Below are positions 11,035-22,615 of a stretch of DNA of 64,000 bases, one piece after another. A model generated the notes under the pieces. It searched no databases. It was not told the DNA's origin and saw only the letters and a program-made list of their open reading frames with translations. The stretch is from NCBI GenBank assembly GCA_947685225.1, contig CANTUV010000008.1, forward strand, positions 42,157,501 to 42,221,500, read 5' to 3'. This DNA is from Garcia nutans. Its lineage: Eukaryota; Streptophyta; Magnoliopsida; Malpighiales; Euphorbiaceae. Positions within the stretch are counted from its first letter, which is position 1, and the number at the start of each line of letters is the position of its first letter. A program made the position numbers and the translations under genes.

Positions 11035-12782
11035 TGTAACGACCCTCCCCGACCAGGTCGGCTGCCCGGCCCACTAGTGGCTTACGGCCCGGCCTTTTCA
11101 CCACCTGGGCACGGAGTCCGCAGGAGGCAAGCGATCGCTACAGTACTGGACAGCCCTCGCGGCCCACCCAGCAGGAATTTGTTTATTTGGCTCCCTAAGG
11201 AGTCGCCTCCCTGGATCGAACCCCTGACCTCCCACTTAAGAGAGCCAGCGAGAACCATCCAGTACCATTTCTGCTACTAGCAGAAATGGTACTGGATGGT
11301 TCTCGCTGGCTCTCTTAAGTGGGAGGTCAGGGGTTCGATCCAGGGAGGCGACTCCTTAGGGAGCCAAATAAACAAATTCCTGCTGGGTGGGCCGCGAGGG
11401 CTGTCCAGTACTGTAGCGATCGCTTGCCTCCTGCGGACTCCGTGCCCAGGTGGTGAAAAGGCCGGGCCGTAAGCCACTAGTGGGCCGGGCAGCCGACCTG
11501 GTCGGGGAGGGTCGTTACAGTGATGTTTAATTATGGTTTGATGTTGAGAATACCTTAGAATGTGATATTAAATGATTATGTATGATCAAATTTGGTATAG
11601 GCATTGAGGGAGGTTGATTTGCTTCATCCAAGTGGTGAAGGGCAAGTTGGAAGGATAGGATTGGAGGTTGTGTTAACCTTGCTTTGGGTTGCTAGTGGAG
11701 GTATGTGCAAACTTTGAATATATTGTTTATATTGCCTCAAAAACTGTAGCAGTATAGCCGGGTTGAGGACCAAGATACTGGGGCCTAACGGTCTAGCCAG
11801 GTTGAGGTCCAAGAGACTGGGGTTGTTACATTATCCATGGATATATTGCCTATGGGGCTAGACACATGGTGTCATTATGGACCAAAGCAGTAACTCTGAA
11901 ATTTGAATAGCATATTAGATCCTTTTGGGCCCATGCTTGTCTTTGTTTTAATGTGAATTATGAATTGTGATACAATTGAGTAATATAATGCTATGAGTTG
12001 TGATTTGAAATATTTGAAATATATAAGAAAGTAGAATGATGTGACATCTATATGCATTGTGCATTGACATTGCATTGAGTTTTATTGTTATTATCAAAGT
12101 TTGTACCACTAGGCTTCGGCTTAGCGTGATTGTAATTCGTCGCGCAGGTGTCATGGATGATTTGGTAGAGCCGGATAGTTCTACTAGACCTAGTCAGGTC
12201 TAGGTTTGTATTTATTTAGCTTGAAGAGTTATTTTTGGATACATCAAGATCAGAGCCAGTTGCCAGCATGTAGATATTTGATATTACAATGTATTTTGAT
12301 ATTATATATGTTATGATATATTTTTGGAAGTATATAATGTAAATTGTAAAGAATGTTTTGAATAATTTGTTCAGATGAAAGTTTATATGTGTTGTTAATT
12401 TATATATCTATATATAAGTATTTTGAGAAAATATGGAGAAATTGAGAAGTATTGGTGAAATGGTGAATTGATTTTTATTGGGAGTGTTTACTTTATGCAG
12501 GTTGTGTTTTGCTGAATTTTGGGAATGTCCAAATTATAAACAAAACTCTGGCGAATTTTTTTCAGAGATTTTCATATAAAATATTTATTTATCATTCCTA
12601 TAACAAGCAAAGAATATTTATATACTATTTATTATATATATTAGTATTTGAAATTTTAAAACAGAAATGTGAAAATTTTTATTAAATCTATCTGTGACAT
12701 TTTTATACCGTATATGCGTATTTTACATATAATGAAAATATGTATTGTACATATATAGGGTATGAGGATGTTACATTTATTT

Positions 12783-12795
12783 TGGTATCAGAGCC
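12783..12795 (+). other. LARD-1 primer-binding site (initiator Met tRNA type)
   Basis: TGGTATCAGAGCC lies 7 bp after the LTR end. TGGTATCAGAGC is the usual plant PBS complementary to initiator tRNA-Met. This differs from the TGGCGACTCC site of E1, E0 and E3, so LARDs belong to a different lineage from the elements that host them. Confidence 0.9.
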
Positions 12796-15700
12796 TAGGT
12801 TTGAGGTTCTCGACCTAGGTGGGTTGTTAGAGAGAGAAAATTGAAATTAAAAAAAATGATTTTCAATTGTGATGCATGCATTGGCACTGCAATTTATCTG
12901 ATCCCTGATGTGGTAATGTCCATTTGATATAATGTATATGAGTTGAGATGACGTCTGGGTTATATAGATCGGAGTAGCACAGTAGAAGCATCATTATGGA
13001 CCTTATGGATTAAGAATTTTTGGAACTTCTATTCGAAATTAAGATTCATAATTGATTCAATTGATGAATAAGTGGAATTAAGAAAAATAATTTATGAAAT
13101 GATTTAAGATATGAAATAAAAAGTTTGAGAAATGGGTATGATAGTTACAGAAATAGGTGTGCTGTAAATTGATATTGTTGAATTTTTGAATAAATATATG
13201 AATAAACATAGATTGTTGGAGGTGTTCCAGAAATTCAGAATCTGTAGAAATTAAGAAAACATAAATTTAGAAACTATGGTAAACCAACCCAGAAAAATCT
13301 GAAAATTTACACACAATATCATATTTATTCATATAAAATATGGTTAAAAGTTCATGAATTTTTGTTAAGGTTTGATACCTAAAAAAATGGACAACCGGGT
13401 GCTGCCAGAGAAATTATTAAAGAGACAGATTCCCTGATTTTGGAAGATTTAATTTTTAAATATATTAAATCAGCTTTGAAAAATATGAAACTTTAAATAT
13501 AAGTCCATATATGTGTCAAGTACACATGGATAATTTACAATCTTTTATAAAGAATTGGTAAGGAATATAAAAATTGGAAGTGAGATTGACATGAAACTGA
13601 GGAAGCCATGCAATTTTGAGTAAGTAAGTAACAAATTAATTTTATGAGACAAATGAATGAAGAAAATTATAAAAAAATTTATATGCATATGGGTATAAAT
13701 ATAGAAGGAGTATGGAGTTTTTAATAATTTGCAACAAAGAGTTCATAATTAAAATCAAAGAGTGAAATCATATATGATAGCGACTTATTTTATTATGGAA
13801 CAATGATGCATAATTTAGGGTTGAGTGTGTAAAATTAAAGTATCTAAATGGATGATGTTAATTAGTGTAATGAAATAAATTAGTGTTGTTTATATGTAAA
13901 TGTTATGATTTTAAGATTGGAAATGTGACATGGACGAGATTTGGTGAGGTTCATGTTGTTTGTTGCAATATATGAAATTTGAATTTTTGAAATGGGTTTC
14001 CGTAATTGTGAAAGTGATGTGTTTTGATGTTATATTAATATAAAAATAAAGTTTATAAAGTTAGCTCTTGAAAATGAGATTAATAGAATGAAGTTTAAGT
14101 AAAGTAGTAAGTTGGAAATTTAGAGTTGTAAGAGAATTTTGATGAAGATTGTTTAGATGTTGATTGTTTAATGTTTAATAAGCATGGAAGTAATTTTGAA
14201 TGAATAATATTGCTTATGAAAATATCATGTAACGTGTAATGTGGTTGATAATATAGAAATTTGTTATGAAATAAAAGGGAAATGTTTAAGTAAGTAAAAA
14301 TGAGTTACTTTAGGTAATTGCATTGGAAATGATGAAAAGGGATATGAAGGGTATGATAAATGCATAAAACAAATGTGAGAGAGATGTCACATTGGAAATG
14401 TGACTAAGATTTATGTGAGGTGTTACAATATATATATATATATATATATAAAGAAACTTATTTAAGAGATGGGTGATTAAATAAGGAATATATTAATTAT
14501 GTTGCGATCAGAGTGTATATATATGTTGAATTGATGAATAACCTAAGTAATGTCAAAAGAATGAGAAATGATAATGTTCTCTGAAAGGTGATAAATGTTA
14601 ACTTTGTATAGGTTGTATTTAAAAGAGGAATTGAGTATAATTGTATGAGTTGTGTGATGAGATTTTTTTTCTATATGAACACAAATATGATATGTAAGAA
14701 AATGTGGAAAGTAAGTCATATTGTGATTATGACTTACGAAGGTGTATGTGGATGATTAAAAAAAAATTTATCGAGTGTTTTCTGCCTTATACAAATACGT
14801 GTCTGGTGATATTGAGAATGATATTGCATGTATTAATAGACTTAAGAGAAATTAGGTCTTGACCTACGTAGAGTTAGGTCATGTGATGAATTGAGATTGA
14901 GAATGGAACCGAACAGCGCTGACGGTGAAATTGTTATTGTAACAACTGAACTTGATGATTGTATAGCATTTTGGGCCCAAAGTATATGCGTATATATGAG
15001 AGATTGTAAGGAAAAAAGAAAGTATAATGAAAAAAAAAGGATGGAAATGGAAAAAAATATATATAAATATATATGAATGAAAATTTTTATAAGAGATAGA
15101 TTAGAAATGGAGTAACAAATGGAAATTGTGTAAATTAGCATATGAACGAATGTGTATATGTAAGAGATGTTAATGATAATATTGTTGAAACATGAGTTAG
15201 GCTACTGAGGATCAAGTGAACAAGAGTAAATTGCTTTGAAACAGAGCTGAAACATGTCAACTTTTTGTGTAGCAAAAGATTATAAAATGAATATGTGATT
15301 TTTGCAATACAAACTTAACATTGTGATTGAAAATGTTTGAAGAAGAATGATAGAGGAGCAGTATTTATTTATAAGCCACAGGCGTGACCATTATTATGGC
15401 ATGACCGTTGGATAGTTTTAGTGAGATTGATAGTTATGCTTCAAGAAACATGGTCAAGACTTATGGTTTGCATAGTTATATCTTATAATTTTATACTAGA
15501 AAGTGTGGAAACATAAGATAATTGTGAAAATATGATGAGCTTTAAATATTGTGTAAGAAAAGTGATTTGTGTAAATAGGGTAATTATAAGAAATGTGAGT
15601 AAGAGTTATAATGAATGTGTTTGAAAGTGGTATAAAATGAATAAGTTGATGAAAATGATGTGTAAAGTAAACGAGACTATGGGAAGTGAATTTTATCTGT

Positions 15701-16482
15701 AATGATGAATTTGAAGAGAATTAAAATTTGAGAATAAATTTGACCTAATAGAATTAGGTCATGAATTGAAACCAAATTGATGAATTTAAAATGGACTAAA
15801 GGTTGGTCAGAATAGAATAAGATAGTGATGGTCATATTGTGATAGTTAGATCAATTGATCCGAAATGTAATAAGTTTACAAGTATTTATTGAAATTCAAT
15901 ATGTAGTTGTATTAAGAATATGCAAGCTATATGATAAAGTGCTTAATACAACATTCTAATATGTATATGCATATGAAAGGAGTTAAGTTATAATAGTTTC
16001 AAATAATTATAAGAGAAAAATGTTAGTTATAGTATAATGGGAATGAATCTTATTAAGGAAATAAGATTTTATTGTTGTATAATGGTGATGTCAAATTAAT
16101 ATGTGATAATTATATAAAGAGTAGGATCAAAGTGAAGATGTGTAAAATTATTGTGTTAAGATAAAAGTTATCAACATTTTTAATTTAAGGTGTTGAGAGT
16201 ATATTTTTAAGATAATGAAGTGATCAAATATTTTGAACGCAATAGGTGTATGGGTATATATATTAAAGAGAAGAACTAATTTTTGTCTAATGACAATTCG
16301 ATTAATGATATAATAATTTGTTGTGACTGTTTGAGTAAATAGACAATATAATGATGTGTTAGGGAATGATAAAAAGAAAATTAAGAATGAACCTAAGGGG
16401 GAGAATAGAAATTATGTAATTTGGTAAAACAATGATTCGGATGATTTATTACCATACTAGATAATTTCGATGACGAAATTAT

Positions 16483-16498
16483 TTAAGGGGGAGAAAAT
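16483..16498 (+). other. LARD-1 polypurine tract
   Basis: TTAAGGGGGAGAAAAT sits directly before the TGTAACATC start of the 3' LTR. The preceding codons read NFDDEI, like the C-terminus of chromovirus pol proteins (from memory), a hint of the autonomous ancestor. LARD-2 has the same tract. Confidence 0.85.
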
Positions 16499-19400
16499 TG
16501 TAACATCTGTGATTTTGGAGATATAAAATTGTATATACTCAATATATATATCTAGAGTATATATAACATATATGTATGATATATTAATTATATATGTTGG
16601 ATTAATACATTACATACTTAATGTTTAATATACATATAAGGTACATTTGATGTGTATATAAGATACACATTACTTGTGCATATGTTTAATATCCCAAATT
16701 TATGAAAAGTTTTAATTTTTGAAAATTTGATAAAATAAATTATAATTTAAATGGATAAATTAAATTAATGATTTTAAATGAAAAATGAAGGAGTTTTAAA
16801 TGAAAAAGTGGAACATATATGTGATATATATGTAAAATATATACAACATATAAAAGTCAACACTTTTTAAAATAAAAGTCAAAGTAAAAGGGTATTTTGG
16901 TAATTAAATCTTAGAAATTCAAAATTAATAAAATAATTCAAAAATAAATTATTTTTGAATGGAAGAGGGAATTTAGGACTTTTAATTTATTAAATAAATA
17001 ATTAAATAAATAATTATTAAATTATTTTAATATATATTTATATGGTTAAAAAAAAGAAGATGAAAAGGAAGAGAAATATTAAAAAAAGTCTTCTTCTTCT
17101 TCCTTTAGGAAGTTTTCCATGGGAGTTTGGAGCATGAATTTGATTCTTCCATACTCCATAAATTGAAGGATTTAACAAGTTTCAAGTGGATTTTTGGTGA
17201 TTTCCACCAAAACTAGTAAGTTTCCAATTCTTTTCTTTGAATTCCTTGGAAATTTGTATTATGTGAGAATTTAGATTTTGATGTAGTATATTTTAATTGT
17301 TGGATTTGGTGTTTATGATGGTATTTTTGGTAGTTAACAATGATTCTAAGGTTAGATTGAAGAGATGATGGAGTTTGGTTAAAGAATGGTGAAGAGAGAG
17401 AATTTAGGGTTATGGAACTTTTGGGTTTGGAAAAACATGAGCTTTAATTGTGCAAATTGGTTCCAAATGTGTTGTTTTGATTCATAAACAAGTATTTTAA
17501 AGTCAAATATTGGATTTGGTTGTATTTGGTTGGAGTTTGAGAATGGTAGTATTGATTTAGGGTTTTGGAAAAGTGAATTTTCAAAGAATGAATAATTGTT
17601 TGATTTTAATGCTTAAATCATGTTATTTAATGATATAAGTAGTAGAAATAAGATTGAAATGATAATTGGATTGAGTTGGAATGAAGATCCTTCAATGGTG
17701 AAGGTTATGCCATTTTAGGGTTTTGGACATAAGCATGTGGTTAATTAATGTAATTTGTTTAAACATGCTAAAACATGTTTCTAATGATATTAATAAACTT
17801 AAAACACTAATTTAAAAGGCTTGATATGATTTTTCAAAGTTAAAGTGAGGTGAAGCTTAACTTTGGGATTTGGTTTAGAGTGATGTTTAATTATGGTTTG
17901 ATGTTGAGAATACCTTAGAATGTGATATTAAATGATTATGTATGATCAAATTTGGTATAGGCATTGAGGGAGGTTGATTTGCTTCATCCAAGTGGTGAAG
18001 GGCAAGTTGGAAGGATAGGATTGGAGGTTGTGTTAACCTTGCTTTGGGTTGCTAGTGGAGGTATGTACAAACTTTGAATGTATTGTTTATATTTGCATGA
18101 CATTTGGGCTTAACACATTTTGGTTGAAAAATGTGTTAAGTTACTTGGTTCATTGATTGTGTATGAATAATGTGCTATGACATTTGTAATGGTATATATA
18201 AGTTAAATGCATTTTGAAAAGCCATTGATAATGGCTAATTTGTGTAACATGTGAAATATGCATATTATGTGAAAATACCCAAAGTAATTGGGTAATGTGT
18301 TGTGAATGCAAAAATGAGATATGTGTAATAATGAAATGAATTGATATTGATAAAAATGACAAAAGTGAGAAAAGTGAGAAAAATGAGAAAGATGTGATAA
18401 AAGAGAGTGAGAAAAACATGTGAAAATAAGGCAATGTGCCTAAATTGAATATGTGAAAATGAGAAAGAGATTAATAATGAGAAATATGAATAAATTGTGT
18501 TCCTAGTATGTTATTCAATTTTCAGAGTTCTGGGTTTGTCGGCAAGCCTATGATTGCCTACGGGCTATATGCTGGAATGGTGAAAAGACTAGGTCGTAAG
18601 CCAGGTCAGCTGATAAATGTGATGTTTTTGGGGTGAAAAGACTGGGTCATAAGCCTCAAAAAATGTAGCAGTCTAGCCGGGTTGAGGACCAAGATACTGG
18701 GGCCTAAGGGTTTTGCTGGGTTGAGATCCAAGAGACTGGGGCTGTTACATTATCCATGGATATATAGCCTACGGGGCTAGACACATGATGTCATTATGGA
18801 CCAAAGCAGTAACTCTGAAATTTGAATAGCATATTAGATCCTTTTGGGCCCATGCTTGTCTTTGCTTTAATGTGAATTATGAATTGTGATACAATTGAGC
18901 AATATAATGCTATGAGTTTTGATTTGAAATATTTGAAAAATATAAGAAAGTAGAATGATGTGACATCTCTATGCATTGTGCATTGACATTGCATTGAGTT
19001 TTATTGTTATTATCAAAGTTTGTACCACTAGGCTTCGGCTTACTGCGATTGTAATTCATCGCGCATGTGTCATGGATGATTTGGTAGAGCCGGATAGTTC
19101 TACTAGACCTGGTCAGGTCTAGGTTTGTATTTATTTAGCTTGAAGAGTTGTTTTTGGATACATCAAGATCAGAGCCAGTTGCCAGCATGTAGATATTTGA
19201 TATTACAATGTATTTTGATATTATATATGTTATGATATGTTTTTGGAAGTGTATAATGTAATTTGTAAAGAATGTTTTGAATAATTTGTTTAGATGGGAT
19301 TTTATATGTGTTGTTAATTTATATATCTATATATAAGTATTTTGGGAAAATATGGAGAAATTGAGAAGTATTGGTGAAATGGTGAATTGATTTTTATTGG

Positions 19401-19697
19401 GAGTGTTTACTTTATGCAGATTGTGTTTTGCTGAATTTTTGGAACATCCAAATTACAAACAAAACTCTGGCAAATTTTTTTTTCAGAGATTTTCATAGAA
19501 AAGATTTATTTTGGATTCCTATAACAAGCAAAGAATATTTATATACTATTTATTATATATATTAGTATTTGAAATTTTAAAACAGAAATGTGAAAATTTT
19601 TATTAAATCTGTCTGTGACATTTTTTATACCGTATATGCATATTTTACATATGCTGAAAATATGTATTATACATATATAGGGTATGAGGGTGTTACA
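16499..19697 (+). repeat. LARD-1 3' LTR
   Basis: A 3,199-bp copy without the palindromic insertion and without the 0.56-kb deletion of the 5' LTR. It contains a TGAGAAAAA-type purine repeat at about 18347-18430 and two copies of a GGTGAAAAGACT...GTAAGCC motif (18579-18602, 18632-18655) that also occurs in the palindrome arms. About 7 differences are visible in the first 100 bases against the 5' LTR, but fewer further in. Confidence 0.92.
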
Positions 19698-19702
19698 AAT
19701 TT

Positions 19703-19903
19703 GATTTGGGTACTTGGACCCGAGTTTGGGTACTTGGACCCGAGACTGATTTTATTTTGGTACTTGGACCAGAGAATGGGTACTTGGACCCGAGAATGGG
19801 TACTTAGACCCGAGACTGAATTGAATTTGGGTGCTTGGACCCGATATTGAATTGTATTTGGGTACTTGGACTCGAGATTTAATTGAATTTGGGTGCTTGG
19901 ACC
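19703..19903 (-). repeat. 3'-region minisatellite of E1, unit B
   Basis: Same GGGTACTTGGACCCGAG family and nearly the same copy order as 1000-1203. It starts directly after the right-hand TSD of LARD-1 (19698-19702) and completes the array whose other half is 8671-9158. Confidence 0.9.
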
Positions 19904-22615
19904 AGAGATTTAGTTTGACTGACCTTTTATCATTTGAGAAGTCTCACTGCTCGGTTATTCTATGCATTGTGGTTCTTCACCGTCAAAACGAATCTTCACC
20001 TTTGAAAATGGATCTTCATCCGTGAAATTGGATCTTCATCCTTTAAATTGGGTCTTTTCCCTGGCTTTAGCTCTTTTAGCTGGACTGATCTTTTGTCTTT
20101 TTGTATCTTCATTCTTTTGAGAATTTTAATTTTCTTCTTTTTTTTTCATTCTGTCTTGTTCTTCCTTTGCACTTTTGCAAAAAATTCAGCCCTTTTTAGC
20201 TAGCCTTCATATCCTCTCCTTGCTCCCCTGCATGGCAATTTTTTTTTTATATATAGACTTAAAAAATTGAAAAGGAGAAACTTTGCCCCCTGTGTAGGCT
20301 CAAACCCATGATTTTTCTATGCGGGCTCTGATTGATGTTTTTGCCGTCTAGTTCGTCGCACAAGCACATATTTCTTCTTTTGCAAAATGATTGGAGCTTC
20401 CACAAGCAAATAGGCTTTCCGTGCCCTCTTGATTAAATATCTTCTTTTGATTCTTTACTTCGCAAGGTGTTTGCTGTTCATTTTGACAAGGAATAGACAA
20501 CACAAGACAAGAAAGTGCAATGTGATATGCTCATGTATGCATGATATTTATGATAATACTCACAGCGGTTTCATTGACTCACAGACTGAGGTGATCAGCA
20601 GAAGTATTCTCATTGACTCCTTTTCGACGCTCATTCAAGTCTTGCATTGGAATGATAAAAAGCTTTAAATTTATGGCTTTTATCTTCAAAATGTTAAGAA
20701 CATGAGTGGTGGAGACCCCAAGCAGTAGAGTCAGGGATTCATCTATTCCAAACTATGTCTCAGCATGTCAATTGATAGCTTCTTCATGACCATGCCAATA
20801 ATCATTTTCTTTGTCCAAATTGTCCTTTGGATGTTCAACATACTTCCCTTAACTTGAAGGCTTCGTATGACAAAACACTTTTTTTTCTTTTCCTTTTTTT
20901 TGAATTTTTGAACTTTAATTTTGAAATCAAATGTTGGCTTTGCCAAATTAATGTCAATGTACCTTAGGACTTGATTTTTTAAATTAACATATCTATAACA
21001 TGACAACCCTAGTTACCGTACTAAACTCGGGAATTATTTCTATTTAAGCAAGAACTGTTGCGCTTCAGATAGGCACATACACATTACTTGGCCAAAGGTC
21101 TCTTTTGAGTTTAAATATTGTCTATCTCATATGCATACTTATCCAAACTATCTCCACTAATAGACTCTACCTACCAAGAGAGATCAACAGGTCTTTGATA
21201 GGCTTGAAATGGGGTCTATAAGGGACACGGGTTTAAGTGAAGGCCATTTTGAGTGGGAGCCGATGTGACACAATGGACAAACCTTCACACTACAAATTTC
21301 TTGTTTGAACTTTAGGCAGCTAGGAGCAATCTTGCTAGACTCTAAATTCTTTCTGTCTTCTTGGCATTAATCTGGATCTCGATTAGGATAGTCTTTGCGC
21401 TTGCAAAATGTTTAAGACCCAAATTCTTTTCTTTTCTTCTTTTCCCTTTTCTTTCCTCTTTATTTTTCTTACTCTTCCCTTTTCTTACTCTTTCCTTACT
21501 CTTCCCTTTCTTTTATCATTTTGTCCTTCTTTCTCGTAGGACTATCAAGTACAGAACTTTCAAGAACTGGATGATCTTTCTCCTTTTCCTCTGATTTTGT
21601 GGTATCTTTGGTCGGGTTGGACCAATTCAAGTAAAAATGTCTTTATGAACCAAATGGAAGCCTTTTGCTACTTTAGGTAAAAAAGAACTCAGTTGGCTTT
21701 CTGAACCGCCTTTTTAGGTTTTATTTTTTTCTTTTTTCTTTTCCTTTTTTCTTCTTTTTCTTTTCTTTTTCTTCTATTTTTTTGTTTGTTTGTTTTTTTT
21801 CCTTTATTCTTCTTTTTTTTTGTTTGGTTCTAGCTCTAAAAGAGTTGTCTTGTTTGTACTAACTTGGGCTTCCAATAATGGATGAGTAACATAAATCTTC
21901 TTTAACAGGGATAAATCATTTGTTACTCTGATGTTATCTTGATATATTGGAGAAACTTCAACTATCCTTATGGTCTTGATAACTTCAACTCCCCTTATGG
22001 TCTTGAGAACTTCAACTATCTTCATGGTCTTTACTATTCATTTCTTTCTTTAATCTTCTTGCCTCTTCACCTTAGAGATCATAAGACTTGTCAAAAGTAT
22101 CAAAATAGCTCAAGGTATGTTGTTGGGGTTATATGCCAGTAAAAAGAAAGATAAAATTTTATGAAGGCTCAAAGGGACAACTAGGGATTGATATTTAATA
22201 GGTGGATACTAGTTGTTGGCTACCCAAACAATGCCTAGATCATCTCTCCCTTAAATAAGCAGAGTTCAATTTTGCCTCGAAAGTTTGTCAAAGCATGTTC
22301 TAAGACTGACTAGGACCTAGACAAAGGTAATTATGTAGGAGCCCTCTCTAAGTAAGTATACACAACTCAATGCTATAGAGCAATTCCCTCACCTAGTAAA
22401 GTCATTCAAGTCATGATGACTAGTCACATTAATTTATAAACATCAAGCTAAATTCCTTATTGGTTAAACACCAAAATGAACAAAGACCAACAAAAATTTT
22501 GATGAAAGTAATTTATTCAAACAAATTTAAATTTGAAAAACACGATAGTTCCAATTAAATATTAAAGAAAGTAAAATTGAAAAGCAACGTTCAAGCTAAG
22601 GAAAGTTCGTTGAGT
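19904..22615 (-). other. Non-coding 3' region of E1, unit B
   Basis: Counterpart of 1204-3912 with the same pyrimidine-rich runs (about 21420-21530 and 21720-21820) and the same lack of pol. It keeps about 33 bp near 20341 that unit A lost. A plus-strand LVGLDQFK-stop peptide lies at 21608-21634, the counterpart of the antisense remnant in unit A. No intact gene is seen. Confidence 0.8.

Larger units (their letters stand above)
10551..11519. mobile_element. GC-rich palindrome-of-palindromes inserted in LARD-1, TSD GTGAT
   Basis: A 969-bp insertion bounded by TGTAACGACCC and GGGTCGTTACA, with TSD GTGAT (10546-10550, 11520-11524). The 3' LTR has the empty site (TTAGAGTGATGTTTAA near 17880). 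It comprises four arms: 10551-10769, 10771-11012, 11035-11276 and 11278-11519. Arms 1 and 3 are reverse complements of arms 2 and 4. Single loop bases lie at 10770 (G) and 11277 (C), and a 22-bp palindromic spacer lies at 11013-11034. Arms 2-4 look identical; arm 1 lacks 23 bp. TG...CA ends and a 5-bp TSD suggest retroviral-type integration. Peptides read from the arms are the same on both strands and not evidence of a gene. Could be a miniature LTR element (TRIM) with palindromic LTRs, a foldback element or a SINE-like inverted dimer; class unresolved. Confidence 0.85.
9164..12775 (+). repeat. LARD-1 5' LTR
   Basis: Starts TGTAACATCC and ends GAGGATGTTACA. It carries the 969-bp palindromic insertion at 10551-11519. 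It also lacks about 0.56 kb present in the 3' LTR: after TATTGTTTATATT (about 11733) it jumps to GCCTCAAAAACTGTAG, while the 3' LTR keeps 18094-18650 between these points. LARD-2 keeps this segment in both LTRs, so it is a deletion here. Confidence 0.9.
12776..16498 (+). other. LARD-1 internal domain, non-coding
   Basis: A 3.7-kb AT-rich stretch with stop codons in all frames. It aligns along its whole length with 37850-41442 of LARD-2, which has clearly diverged LTR ends, so the non-coding sequence has been kept between subfamilies. Landmarks are GTTGAGATGACGTCTG after the PBS, a (TA)n run near 14427-14450, and two purine tracts AAGGGGGAGAA at about 16396 and 16485. The small frames at 14842-15141 (minus) and 14891-15076 (plus) have no recognisable domain. 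Confidence 0.85.
9164..19697 (+). mobile_element. LARD-1: complete non-coding LTR element (large retrotransposon derivative)
   Basis: A 10,534-bp element with the same TSD on both sides, AATTT (9159-9163 and 19698-19702). LTRs lie at 9164-12775 and 16499-19697. They start TGTAAC and end GTTACA, with an initiator-Met type PBS after the first and a PPT before the second. The 3.7-kb interior has no credible reading frame. LTRs over 3 kb with a 3.5-kb non-coding interior match the LARD class. It must be moved by proteins of another element, probably a chromovirus, because the 3' end keeps a pol-terminus-like NFDDEI peptide before the PPT (inference). Confidence 0.92.

Noticed and set aside
10506..11477. 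Five overlapping frames giving nearly the same peptide (FSPPGHGVRRRQ...) on both strands
   Set aside because: They arise because the four palindrome arms are copies of one sequence. There is no start context, domain or independent homologue.
14842..15141. 99-codon minus-strand frame in the LARD-1 interior
   Set aside because: Hydrophobic, AT-driven composition, no domain, and not kept as an open frame in LARD-2.
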